Part shown: piece by piece, positions 17,084 to 25,564 of the stretch
Numbering within the stretch: position 1 is the first letter of the stretch
Layout: every line of letters starts with the position of its first letter
Source of the DNA: Hyphomicrobiales bacterium
GTDB lineage: Bacteria > Pseudomonadota > Alphaproteobacteria > Rhizobiales > Rhizobiaceae
Assembly: GCA_900471485.1 (NCBI GenBank)
Contig: UCEU01000046.1
Span: 1 to 57,214 of the forward strand
DNA length: 57,214 bases
Reading direction: 5' to 3'
Made by a program: the position numbers and the translations under genes
The notes under the pieces: generated by a model
Seen by the model: only the letters and a program-made list of their open reading frames with translations
Databases searched by the model: none
Told to the model about the DNA's origin: nothing

Positions 17084-18100
17084 TTGGAGTATCGTCCCCG
17101 ACTGATCGACTTGTTCTCGGGTGCGGGACTATTTAGTGGCGGCCTGCAAGAATGCGGCTTCGATCCGGTTCTAGCCATCGACGTGGACAAGAACGCGATC
17201 GCCTCTTACAACCACAACGTAGCGCCGTGTGGCAAAGTTGGATCGGTTCGCGAAATCGAAAACGTCCCGTTCGCCGATGTCCTGCTGGCGGGCCCGCCTT
17301 GCCAGGGATTCAGCACACTTGGGCGTCGCGATCCCCTCGACGAGCGCAACGACCTCAGTCTTGTTATCCCCCTCTGGGCCGAGGCGGCGCGGGCAAAAAT
17401 TGTTGTCATTGAAAACGTCCCTCCGTTCCTGAAGTCGCCTCAATGGAAACTACTCACGAGCGCGCTCCGCTCTCAAGGCTTCGAAATCAGCACCTGGGAG
17501 TTGGATGCGGTGAACTACGGCGCGCCTCAACGGCGGCGCCGGTCTTTCACGATCGCGAGCAAGGTTGGCGAATTGGAGCTACCTGAGGCTCTTCCGGGGG
17601 CGAAGACGATATTGGAAACCTTCGCGAAGCCCATCTCTGCCAAAGACCCCATGCACGTCTGGCCCATCCCGTCTGCGCTTGCTGCCGATCGAATGGAGCA
17701 TATTCCCATCGGCGGGGACAAGCGGGATATTATGGCTGCAGCACCTCACCTTTCACCACCCTCGTGGTCGAAGATGGGGTGCCAAGCCACCGATGTGTGG
17801 GGACGGATGTTGTTGTCGGAACCAGCCAATACGCTCCGATGTAATTTTCAGAACCCCTCCAAGGGACGCTATATACATCCGCACGAGAACAGGACCATCT
17901 CCCTACGCGAAGGTGCCCGGCTGCAGGGAGTTCCGGACTCTTGGCAGTTCGTAGGCAAGCCAAACCAAGTTTCGCGGCAAATCGGAAACGGAGTTCCCGT
18001 TCACCTCGGCCGAGCGATCGGGAAATCTGTCTACTCTGCGATCATTCGGAGTTTGACCTCGGAAAGTTCCGTTCAGCCAGCCCTCGCCATCGCGTCTTGA
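17084..18100 (+). CDS. DNA (cytosine-5) methyltransferase
   Basis: A 338-residue enzyme with all the core motifs of C5 methyltransferases: motif I LFSGAGLFSGGL at the start, motif IV GPPCQGFS with the catalytic cysteine near residue 72, motif VI ENVPPF near 110, motif VIII QRRRRSF near 149 and motif X QIGNGVP near 305. The target-recognition region between VIII and X is short. A TTG at 17084 must be the start because motif I begins within ten residues of it and no ATG precedes it; GGAGC lies upstream. vsr before it and the GHKL-nuclease gene after it point to a restriction-modification-like unit. The recognition site is not predictable. Confidence 0.93.
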   Translation: MEYRPRLIDLFSGAGLFSGGLQECGFDPVLAIDVDKNAIASYNHNVAPCGKVGSVREIENVPFADVLLAGPPCQGFSTLGRRDPLDERNDLSLVIPLWAEAARAKIVVIENVPPFLKSPQWKLLTSALRSQGFEISTWELDAVNYGAPQRRRRSFTIASKVGELELPEALPGAKTILETFAKPISAKDPMHVWPIPSALAADRMEHIPIGGDKRDIMAAAPHLSPPSWSKMGCQATDVWGRMLLSEPANTLRCNFQNPSKGRYIHPHENRTISLREGARLQGVPDSWQFVGKPNQVSRQIGNGVPVHLGRAIGKSVYSAIIRSLTSESSVQPALAIAS

Positions 18101-18283
18101 TCGGGCTCTGCCACCGTTTTCTCGTTGGTATTCCCGATCCTTAAGGCTTATCGTCGAGCGGCATGGGCCGAATTGCCATTCCTCTGGCAGGCGCGGCAAT
18201 CCTTGTGCGAAATAGAGCGAAGCAAGGATTCATTTGCGCGCTGACCTTTGCTATGGTCCTCCCGAATCTGGGGGCGATGCGCG

Positions 18284-20557
18284 ATGAATGACCTTTTCGG
18301 AATGGCCGACAAAACAGAGACCGCCCCCGAGAAACCTCGGGAGGCGCCACCTCCCATCGAGACCGACGAACACGGACGCCCCACGCGGTTCCCGATGGCC
18401 ATCCAAGGCGGCATGCTCGAGGCGCTCGGCATCAACATGTATACGACGATCGGCAAATGCCTGGTCGAGTTCGTCGCGAATGCCTACGACTCCGATGCTA
18501 GCAAGGTCGACATCACGATCCCTTACCCTGCGATCGCAGCCGAACGAGCACGCATTCGCGCCGAGGCCAAGAAAAAGGTAGAGGCGAACGAGGCCGACCC
18601 GTTCACCGTGCTGCTTGAGACCTTGCCCGACAATATCGAGATCGTCATTTCCGACAATGGCCACGGAATGTCGCCCGAAGACGTCTACATGAAATTCATG
18701 CCGCTCAATCGCAAGCGCAGGGCGGATGAAAGTGGCAAGGAGACGCGCAACCTTACTGAATCCGGCAAGCGCAACGTGATGGGTCGAAAAGGGCTGGGCA
18801 AACTTGCAGGTTTCGGCGCCGCTACCGAGATTGCGATTACAACGAAGCGGAAAGGCGACGCCTATTCCACCACGTTCGTGATGGACTTCGACATGCTTAA
18901 GAACAGCACCAACCTCGCGAACATCGAAATCCCGGCGACCTACACGCCGGGTCAGGTTGAAAGCGATACGGGTACCACTATCCGCCTTCGACGTCTGAAA
19001 TGCGACGCAGTCAAGCAGAGCGGCAATACCATCGAAGACGCGTTGGCCACCGCGTTCTACGGAATCAACGCGAGCGACTTTACCATCAACGTCAACGAGG
19101 TGGCTCTCGCCGCGCCGAAAGTCCTCTACGAATATGAATACCCCGCAGACGGACGCAACACGGACGGGCTTTTCGAAGAGACGCTTTCCCTCGACGAGGA
19201 CATGATTAAGCTCCCCTTCCAGTATGTGGTCAAGTTTCGCGCGCGTGAGCGTACAGACGACCAGAAGGATATGCAGATTGGTTCGCTGCCTGCGGATAAG
19301 CGTGGCGCCCGGATCTATTGCAACAATCGATTGGCAGCAGGTCCGACGCTCAAAGGCTTGCCGACTGGCATGCACAACTTTTACGCCACTGACTACATGG
19401 AATGCTTCGTCAAGGCGGATGATCTCGACAGAGCCTCGATCGACTTCGTCAACACCAACCGCACTGAACTCCGCGAGGACAACGAGGTCGTTCAGGCTTT
19501 GATGGAGCGAGTGGTCGACATCATGAAGGCCGCGGTGAAAGAGCACGGCACCTGGCGAGAAGGCTTGGTCAACAAGAAGGTCGACGATAGGGTAAAGGAA
19601 GATCCCCAGCTGAAATGGGTGGCAACCCTACCTAAGAAACAGAGGGCGGCTGCAAAGAGCGTACTGAAGGCGATTGCTGTAACCCACGATGTGGATTCTG
19701 ATGCCTTCAAGGAAATCGCCCCGCATATGATGCACGCGATGAACGCGAGCGATGTGTTGGCGAAGCTCATCCATCTTCGAACTGATCCCACGAGCATCAG
19801 TAAGATTGCGAAACATCTCGACGAATGGCAGAACGTCGAACGTCAAGATATCGTTAAGCATTACCGTGCCCATCGCAATGCGATCGAGGGTTTGGCCAAA
19901 CTAATCATTGACGGTGAGAAGAGCGGCGGCACGACTCCCCGAAACGAGAAGGAATTGCATCACCTTCTCAAAGCGAACCCATGGCTTGTCCGCCCGGAAT
20001 TTAGTACGTTCACCTCGAGTGACATACAACTCACGACCACACTGTCGAAGGTTGCTAAACGCCTCGAAATCGATGAGTTCGCTCCCCCGCACACAGGGAT
20101 CGACACGGAAGGCGATACTAGACCAGACCTCGTCTTTGTATTGGGCAACGACCCCAACAAACCATACGAAGTGATCATCGTCGAATTGAAGTCCACCACG
20201 ATCCCCTTAAATCACGATCACTACAGGCAGCTGCAGGACTACATGTGGGATACCCGGAGCTGGCTGGAGGCACAGTTCAGAGATAGGACCGTTCAGGTTC
20301 GCGGATTGTTGGTTGGCAAGATGCCGAACATCAATGCCACCGCCAGCAGCCAGGTTCGCCTATTGCGCCAGATAGAAGACGACAAAGGGGTCGCTGATTT
20401 GCAGGTGCTCGGGCTGAACGCGATGCTGGAGTATTCACGTGTGATTCACGTTCAGCTCATCGCCGCGCTAGATGAAGAGGACGACGAGGAGGACGCGGCC
20501 GATCCGCAGATCACAGCTCCGGCAGCAGCGAGCGAACCTGAGGCAGTCGCCGGGTAG
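18284..20557 (+). CDS. GHKL ATPase with C-terminal PD-(D/E)XK (Shedu-like) nuclease
   Basis: A 757-residue protein. The N-terminal third is a MutL/Hsp90-type GHKL ATPase: N-box E62-x3-N66-x2-D69, SDNGHGM at 123-129 and GRKGLGKLAGFG at 167-178. The middle is a transducer-like and helical region. The C-terminal part (about 555-720) shows a Shedu/DUF4263-like nuclease: NPWLVRPEF, then D615 in RPDLVF, E634-L-K636 in IIVELKST and Q649 in YRQLQDY. Predicted restriction systems with MutL/MORC-type ATPases next to C5 methyltransferase and vsr are known from comparative genomics. The ATPase may sense or bridge DNA and the nuclease cut it. The 183-base gap before it may hold a promoter. Confidence 0.85.
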   Translation: MNDLFGMADKTETAPEKPREAPPPIETDEHGRPTRFPMAIQGGMLEALGINMYTTIGKCLVEFVANAYDSDASKVDITIPYPAIAAERARIRAEAKKKVEANEADPFTVLLETLPDNIEIVISDNGHGMSPEDVYMKFMPLNRKRRADESGKETRNLTESGKRNVMGRKGLGKLAGFGAATEIAITTKRKGDAYSTTFVMDFDMLKNSTNLANIEIPATYTPGQVESDTGTTIRLRRLKCDAVKQSGNTIEDALATAFYGINASDFTINVNEVALAAPKVLYEYEYPADGRNTDGLFEETLSLDEDMIKLPFQYVVKFRARERTDDQKDMQIGSLPADKRGARIYCNNRLAAGPTLKGLPTGMHNFYATDYMECFVKADDLDRASIDFVNTNRTELREDNEVVQALMERVVDIMKAAVKEHGTWREGLVNKKVDDRVKEDPQLKWVATLPKKQRAAAKSVLKAIAVTHDVDSDAFKEIAPHMMHAMNASDVLAKLIHLRTDPTSISKIAKHLDEWQNVERQDIVKHYRAHRNAIEGLAKLIIDGEKSGGTTPRNEKELHHLLKANPWLVRPEFSTFTSSDIQLTTTLSKVAKRLEIDEFAPPHTGIDTEGDTRPDLVFVLGNDPNKPYEVIIVELKSTTIPLNHDHYRQLQDYMWDTRSWLEAQFRDRTVQVRGLLVGKMPNINATASSQVRLLRQIEDDKGVADLQVLGLNAMLEYSRVIHVQLIAALDEEDDEEDAADPQITAPAAASEPEAVAG

Positions 20558-20827
20558 AGACGACGCGCAACCGCATCGTTCCGACAGGGAGCTCACGACA
20601 CGGCAGGTCCGAATGCTCCGTGGTGTAACTGTATCAATGCTTAGGTCCACATAGGGAAGCCCACTGCCATGCTGCCTTGAGCTCCAACAGCGATGGCAAA
20701 CGCATCCATCGAGTAGCCGGTAGCTCCGGCGTTTGTCGATCGACAGGCATCGATAGCTCCACTAGATCGGGCAGCGGCTCTCCATCAACGACAGAACGCT
20801 ACGCCGCGCCTACGACCGGGGATACCG
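20558..20827. other. gap before the RES gene
   Basis: About 270 bases with no supported gene. It presumably carries the RES gene promoter; no clear box pair or hairpin was seen. Confidence 0.4.
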
Positions 20828-22297
20828 ATGGAAAAAGACATAGAAGACAGGCTGCTCTGTGAGGGCTGCGTTCGGGAACCCTACCTGAGCGCGTTGATCT
20901 CTAAGGAGGGCACAGATGCCCTGTGCGACTATTGCGGCAATCAGGACAAATGCTTTCCAATGTCGAGGATTTGTGACGAGGTGCATGGTGCATTCGACCG
21001 CCACTTCTCACGCGCCCGAATGGAGATGAACAGCTACGAATGGGCCATGCACAAGGATCCTGATAGCTCGTTTGAATTCGAGCCAGGCGGTGAGCAGACC
21101 ATCTACGCCATCATGGGCGTGGCCGATGTATCCGAGACGGTTGCCTCTGACATTCAGGAAGTTCTGGCGGAGCGGTTCGGGGACTTTGATGCCGATCAGC
21201 TAGGCGAGACAACCGAGTATGACAGCGAACTGCATTATGAAGAGGTAAGACCTAACGACCGTGAGTGGCATCGGGCATGGCTTTCTTTCGAACGATCCCT
21301 CAAGAGCGAGGCCAGATTTTTCAGCGGCCATGCACTGCAAGTCCTCAACAGCGTGTTTGAAGGCATCGGAACGATGACGACCAAGCGCGGCGGCCCTCTC
21401 GTCGTCGAAGGTGGCCCAGGAACCGCTTACGAACACTTGTTCCGAGCGCGCGCTTTTCAGTCTCGAGAAAAGCTGGAGGCAGCCTTGCTGCGACCAGACA
21501 AGGAAATTGGTCCTCCTCCGTCGGCCTTCGCGGCATCCGGGCGCATGAACGCTCGAGGAATTTCCGCGTTCTATGGCGCAACTGATCCCGAAACAGCAAT
21601 TGCGGAGGTTCGTCCCCCTGTAGGCAGCAAAGTCGCGATCGGCAAATTCAGGCTAATCAGATCAATCAGGCTTCTTGATCTCACGGCGCTTCGTGGGGCC
21701 ACCGCCCCAAAGGGAAGTTTCTTCGATCCGAGCTACGCAGACACGATCAGTCGCATGTCGTTCCTTAGAGACTTGAGCAGACGAATGTCGCGACCTGTCA
21801 TGCCGGATGACCAAGAATTTGAATATCTTCCCACCCAGGCTGTGGCGGATTTTCTGGCAACGGATATGGTGGGACCGCTCGACGGGATTACGTTCCCGTC
21901 GGTGCAGGCGGGCGGCGAGGCACAAAATGTCGTGTTGTTTCATAAAGCCTCTCTCGTGCAGAAGATCGTTATCCCAACAGACACAGAGACCGCCGTTTAT
22001 CAGGAGCGAACCGACGAGGACGGGTCTTATCCTGAGTATTCAGTCACCTGGCGCCTCCCTCCGGATAAAAAGCCGGAACCTCCGCAGAGTCACACCTTCG
22101 GGGACCCGTTGATGGGCATGTGGACCGTTCCGGCTGCTGCCGAAGACGATATGGATTTCGGCAGCGCGAGGTTGGAGACCTTGACGATATCCTCGAAAGA
22201 CCTAGAAGTCAGACATATTGACGCTGTCCGGTTCGACACTGAGGATTTCGAGGTTGGCTTCTCCCAGTACAAGCGGCTAGAAGTTCCCGACTACTAG
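20828..22297 (+). CDS. RES-domain toxin-like protein with N-terminal zinc knuckle
   Basis: A 489-residue protein. The first 50 residues have C11-x2-C14 and C33-x2-C36, a zinc-knuckle-like start followed by a helical region, the layout of HEPN/RES N-terminal domains. From about residue 200 a RES domain follows: HLFRARAF, then GRMNARGISAFYGATDPETAIAEVRP (238-263) with the conserved arginine and glutamate. RES toxins destroy NAD+. Their usual Xre/MbcA-type antitoxin is absent on both sides, so the long N-terminal part may restrain the enzyme until triggered, as expected of a stand-alone defence protein. The 150 residues after the RES core are unrecognised. Confidence 0.8.
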   Translation: MEKDIEDRLLCEGCVREPYLSALISKEGTDALCDYCGNQDKCFPMSRICDEVHGAFDRHFSRARMEMNSYEWAMHKDPDSSFEFEPGGEQTIYAIMGVADVSETVASDIQEVLAERFGDFDADQLGETTEYDSELHYEEVRPNDREWHRAWLSFERSLKSEARFFSGHALQVLNSVFEGIGTMTTKRGGPLVVEGGPGTAYEHLFRARAFQSREKLEAALLRPDKEIGPPPSAFAASGRMNARGISAFYGATDPETAIAEVRPPVGSKVAIGKFRLIRSIRLLDLTALRGATAPKGSFFDPSYADTISRMSFLRDLSRRMSRPVMPDDQEFEYLPTQAVADFLATDMVGPLDGITFPSVQAGGEAQNVVLFHKASLVQKIVIPTDTETAVYQERTDEDGSYPEYSVTWRLPPDKKPEPPQSHTFGDPLMGMWTVPAAAEDDMDFGSARLETLTISSKDLEVRHIDAVRFDTEDFEVGFSQYKRLEVPDY

Positions 22298-22352
22298 CGC
22301 GAACTGTCGTCCCCATCAGCCCTATCGGTTCCGGCGACGATGTCCAATTTCG

Positions 22353-22931
22353 GTGAATCATCACAACGGTGAACTTGCCAATGTTCACTATTCGTTCCAT
22401 ATCTCCGATATGGTCAACGGCTCAAAATTTTGGCAGGCGCGGATTGGATGGCTCTCTTCCTACCGAGACCATTCCGCTGCGGTCCGTTGCGTGGGATGCA
22501 ATCTTCGAAAACGATTTAGGGTGAATAGCATCCTTGATCGGATTGGTGATGTGAGCATCGATTCAGTCCCGGTTGCGCTCGCCCGCGCCCTGGGGTGCAA
22601 CCGCGTTGATCTCAGCGGCTACAAGCAATGTCGCCTTGAAGTTTCCCGCAGCGGCTACGAGCCCTTGACCAAGCCGCCCTCTCCGTTCGAGTTCCTGAAA
22701 TTCCCTCCTGACGCCCATAGGCTTGTGGACACTGAGCTTGGCAGCGTTCCAGACTGGTACGTGTTGTCAGGATTCTGCCGATGCGGATACTTCCGCAATG
22801 TTGATCTGAAGGCGCTGCGCAGAAAGTTTCCCGCCACCACCCGCACAGACGAGATTGCGAGCCGCCTACGTTGCAAGCGTTGTGACAGCAAAGGGCAAAA
22901 CTTCTTCATCTTCCAGAAGATGCTGAGGTAG
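22353..22931 (+). CDS. zinc-ribbon-like protein, unknown function
   Basis: About 192 residues from a GTG at 22353; an ATG at 22410 is the shorter alternative. Cysteine pairs CVGC near residue 47, CRCG near 143 and CKRC near 173 suggest two zinc ribbons. The last part (CRCGYFRNVDLKALRRK, then IASRLRCKRCDSKG) resembles a small C-terminal module found in many alphaproteobacterial unknown proteins. It lies 55 bases after the RES gene on the same strand, so the two could be co-transcribed, and it might then be the missing regulator. That link is inference from position. Confidence 0.6.
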   Translation: MNHHNGELANVHYSFHISDMVNGSKFWQARIGWLSSYRDHSAAVRCVGCNLRKRFRVNSILDRIGDVSIDSVPVALARALGCNRVDLSGYKQCRLEVSRSGYEPLTKPPSPFEFLKFPPDAHRLVDTELGSVPDWYVLSGFCRCGYFRNVDLKALRRKFPATTRTDEIASRLRCKRCDSKGQNFFIFQKMLR

Positions 22932-23019
22932 CCCTTCGATCCGCGGCCCCGCGTTGGAATACACGTTGATCTATCGATATGGTGGGTGGCAGCAGTGAGC
23001 ACTGGCATACACTAGCCTC

Positions 23020-23048
23020 TTGACTGCTGATTCAGCTCTCCATATATA
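23020..23048 (+). promoter_or_regulatory. near-consensus sigma-70 promoter
   Basis: TTGACT (23020-23025) is followed after exactly 17 bases by TATATA (23043-23048). This is close to the housekeeping consensus. Transcription would start near 23055 and read into the small-RNA candidate. Confidence 0.6.
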
Positions 23049-23054
23049 TCGTCT

Positions 23055-23164
23055 CAGGCAGTCGGACTTTAGGGTCGCTGTCATGTCAACCAACCCGAAA
23101 GGCGTTGGTCTAGTACACCACGGTAATGGACGACTACATCAAGACCTGGCTTCGGCCAGGTCTT
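23055..23164 (+). ncRNA. small-RNA candidate ending in a cUUCGg hairpin
   Basis: A promoter just upstream and a stable hairpin at the 3' end bound a transcript of about 110 bases. The hairpin (23141-23164) has a perfect 10-bp stem closed by the very stable C(UUCG)G tetraloop. An in-frame ATG at 23083 could encode 43 residues, but that reading has no ribosome site and runs antisense into the next gene. No RNA family is recognised. The run of T expected after an intrinsic terminator is weak. Confidence 0.4.
23141..23164. terminator. hairpin with UUCG tetraloop
   Basis: AAGACCTGGC pairs with GCCAGGTCTT around TTCG. It lies right at the stop of the minus-strand gene 23163-23690, so it could terminate that gene as well as the plus-strand transcript. 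Confidence 0.6.
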
Positions 23165-23690
23165 ATGCGTTTGGAACCCTTTTCTGTCCAAACAGGCACA
23201 TTCTGGCAAAATAGCTGAGATTTCTCCTGGCCACGCTGCTCGTGTCTACGAGTTTAGAATGGCACGATAGAATTTCCATGCGAACAGAGATGTCGTCTCG
23301 CGGCTGAAGACAATACACGATCGCCCACGTATCGCCATCACTTGTCTCAATCAGGATAAGATTGTCTATCTGGCTGTACCGCTTAGATACATGCGTCAAT
23401 TCATTGGCCGCTATTTTAGCGGTGAGCGCAGTCCTGAGCGTTTTAGACATTTCGTACCGGTCGACATCAAATCTTCGTTTACTCCCGTGATGGTCCAGGA
23501 CATCGTGTGGTTCACCAAAATACGCGCGCTCTGTGTAGACGTGGTTTGAAAATACAACCTCGAAAATGAGATCAGCATTGTTGACGCCCTTTTCGGGAAG
23601 GGTAGCCACGAAACTATCCAAATGCGCGAAAGAGTATGTGACGCCGCCAACCGCCAACGGCGGGTGCGCTTTAGGGATATCTGCAAACAT
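23163..23690 (-). CDS. hypothetical protein
   Basis: A 175-residue protein with no recognised family. It has a regular alternation of hydrophobic and polar segments (GVTYSFAHLDSFVATLP near the start, YSQIDNLILIETSDGDTWAIVY near 110-130) that suggests a compact alpha/beta fold. It has no signal peptide. Its stop abuts the tetraloop hairpin. It lies beside the truncated nucleotidyltransferase on the same strand but 500 bases downstream of it. The beginning at 23690 is chosen as the first ATG giving a full frame. Confidence 0.55.
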   Translation of the reverse strand: MFADIPKAHPPLAVGGVTYSFAHLDSFVATLPEKGVNNADLIFEVVFSNHVYTERAYFGEPHDVLDHHGSKRRFDVDRYEMSKTLRTALTAKIAANELTHVSKRYSQIDNLILIETSDGDTWAIVYCLQPRDDISVRMEILSCHSKLVDTSSVARRNLSYFARMCLFGQKRVPNA

Positions 23691-23807
23691 TTTACCTGAA
23701 CATTTCTGGAATACGGGCGGCCGGCACTTTTCCGGTGGTTACCGAACGTCTTCAGATGCAACGCAGCGAAGACGCCACCTATATATGCAACCCTTCCTAA
23801 ATGTCGC

Positions 23808-24020
23808 TTAAATTGCGGAGCAATGTAGAGAATGCGACCACTGGGATTTTGTTTTTACGAACGGCTCCAGTGGCTCGCCCGGTTCCGGATCGGGAAGAGG
23901 TGCGTCGCCCGGAACGGGGTCAGGGTTCGTGGGCGGATCGGCGGGCGGAATAATCGGCGGCACAATTGATTTGTTTGGAACGGAAATTGGCTTTCTCCTC
24001 GCCGTTAACGTCAGAAACAA
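23808..24020 (-). CDS. small proline-rich ORF, doubtful
   Basis: A possible 70-residue protein with a proline-acid repeat (PPADPPTNPDPVPGD, then PDPEPGEPLEP). Such short proline-rich proteins occur in rhizobia, and the pattern is more regular than a random frame. It would start with TTG and has no clear ribosome site, so it may be a remnant. Confidence 0.28.
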   Translation of the reverse strand: MFLTLTARRKPISVPNKSIVPPIIPPADPPTNPDPVPGDAPLPDPEPGEPLEPFVKTKSQWSHSLHCSAI

Positions 24021-24186
24021 ACGCGGATGTTTGCGATGGTCTTCCTTTTATCTAGGCCGAGAATGGCGTTTGGCTCACCGACATGGTTCCGCCTCAGTAC
24101 TTGGATTTCGACCAGGGTGGCGATCAGTGAGCTGGCCGGGTAACGCCCGGTCTTGAGATTTGTCCCCACTCGTCCCGTGACTTTCC

Positions 24187-25008
24187 TCAGCTCGGAACGA
24201 AAGCTCCGTTGAGGACCGTTCGACTGTCTCCCAGCGATGGCTCGGCTCCGTAACGCAAGAGAACGTTCTGCTCCTTGGCGACTTGCTTGGCGAGGTCATC
24301 CATCTCGACAGAAAGGCTCTTTAACCCGTCGTATTTCTCGTCGGTGTCGAATATTCGCCGAGAGCCGTCCGGGACCATGAGAGACCTGGCTGTCTGCGGT
24401 TTATGGTACAGTTCGTCGAGGAAGCGCTGCGTCTCGGCGAGGATTGCGAGCTCGTAATATGCGCCTACCCTCAGATTGGCGAGGTTGCTGTGATACATGG
24501 TGCTCGCGATATCGAAGCTCGGGAACACGATCTTCCGGCCCTCTTCGATCGCGTCGTTCTTCACGTTCTTGCAAAGCCGGATGGCCTTCTTCAGTCCGAA
24601 GGCAGCGGCAATGTCCTGCTGATTGATCCTGTGAATGTGCAGGAAGGGATAGTTCGAAAACGTGGTCGGGACTTTCTTGTCGAGGATATAGACGCCGCGG
24701 TCCCGCTCCAGTCCTGATGCCTGGTAGTCTACGGTATCGTACCAGTGCGATGGAACCACATCGACGGGGCGCGGCAACGATCCGCCGGAAATCGCGATAG
24801 CCTTGCCGCCTGCGGTGTCGACCGTGGCAGCAGGATACTTATCCTTCAGGATCTTTTCGGATTCCGTTCGCAGATTGGAGAGCACGCTTAGAGAGGTCTT
24901 GGGCGTCGGAGTGTACACGCCCGAGCGCGCTCTCTGCCCGCTGGTCTGGTAAATCAGGAAGTCTGTATCGAGAGTAAGAAGATCGACGTCGCTGACCCCT
25001 CGCACCAT
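24187..25008 (-). pseudogene. nucleotidyltransferase lacking its N-terminus
   Basis: The open frame encodes 273 residues that begin inside the catalytic core of a Pol-beta-type (cGAS/DncV-like) nucleotidyltransferase. RGVSDVDLL at the first residues has the D-x-D metal pair, and GGKAIAI...RPVDVVPS near residues 68-85 carries the third acidic position. The G-S helix that binds the nucleotide, normally 10-40 residues earlier, is missing, and a stop lies three codons upstream of the ATG. The rest, including AFGLKKAIRLCKNVKNDA, looks intact. It is therefore probably a truncated CD-NTase or related defence enzyme. A fully functional short form is unlikely without the G-S motif. Confidence 0.65.
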
Positions 25009-25015
25009 CGACAGT

Positions 25016-25252
25016 CAGGACAAGGACGACAGTCCGTTCGATTGGCGTTGGACCTGGCGGTTCGAGGATGACGAGGCCCGCTTCAGACCCTACTACGAGC
25101 TTTTCACCCTCCACAACACGCAGCCCGCAAGCGCAAGCATCGAGACCGTTTACAGCGGCTTTCGAGAAGCCAACATTCGAAAGATCGAGGCCATGCAGGG
25201 TCGACGGGCGGCGCGCGGAAATCGACCAGATGGCAACCAGCCACCCGCGTGA
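25016..25252 (+). pseudogene. C-terminal fragment of an unknown gene
   Basis: A plus-strand open frame ends at the TGA at 25250. Its translation from about 25016 (DSPFDWRWTWRFEDDEARF, then LFTLHNTQPASASIETVY) reads like real protein, yet no start codon or ribosome site precedes it. The break coincides with the lost N-terminus of the nucleotidyltransferase on the other strand. The two thus meet at a recombination or deletion junction at about 25009-25015. The family is not recognised. Confidence 0.45.
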
Positions 25253-25469
25253 CGCTGCGCGCTGGCCAGGTCGGGGTGACATCAATCCAATAATCTTCGG
25301 GTATTCGTCAAAGATGGTTGAAACGCGAATTTCGACCTCGCGACGACGTTCAGTTCAGGAACAAATTCCTGGCACGCGACCAGCCGCAGTCTAAAGCCTC
25401 TCATCCGTATGTTGCTGTCTTCGCGCGAACCTCGAGCGCTTCACGCGGAATGCTACATGCGTCGAAGAG

Positions 25470-25477
25470 GGCGTAAA
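25470..25477. repeat. IS66 target-site duplication, left copy
   Basis: GGCGTAAA directly precedes the left inverted repeat and is identical to 27972-27979. Eight bases is the normal duplication length for IS66. Confidence 0.95.
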
Positions 25478-25564
25478 GTAAGCGGTGCATTGACCCCGTC
25501 TGGCGATAGCGGGTTATCAGGCTTATTCGTGTGAGCTCAGGAAATGAGCTTGGTATGAATTGCT

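Noticed and set aside
23083..23214. A 43-residue plus-strand frame inside the small-RNA candidate
   Set aside because: No ribosome site, and it runs antisense into a better-supported gene.
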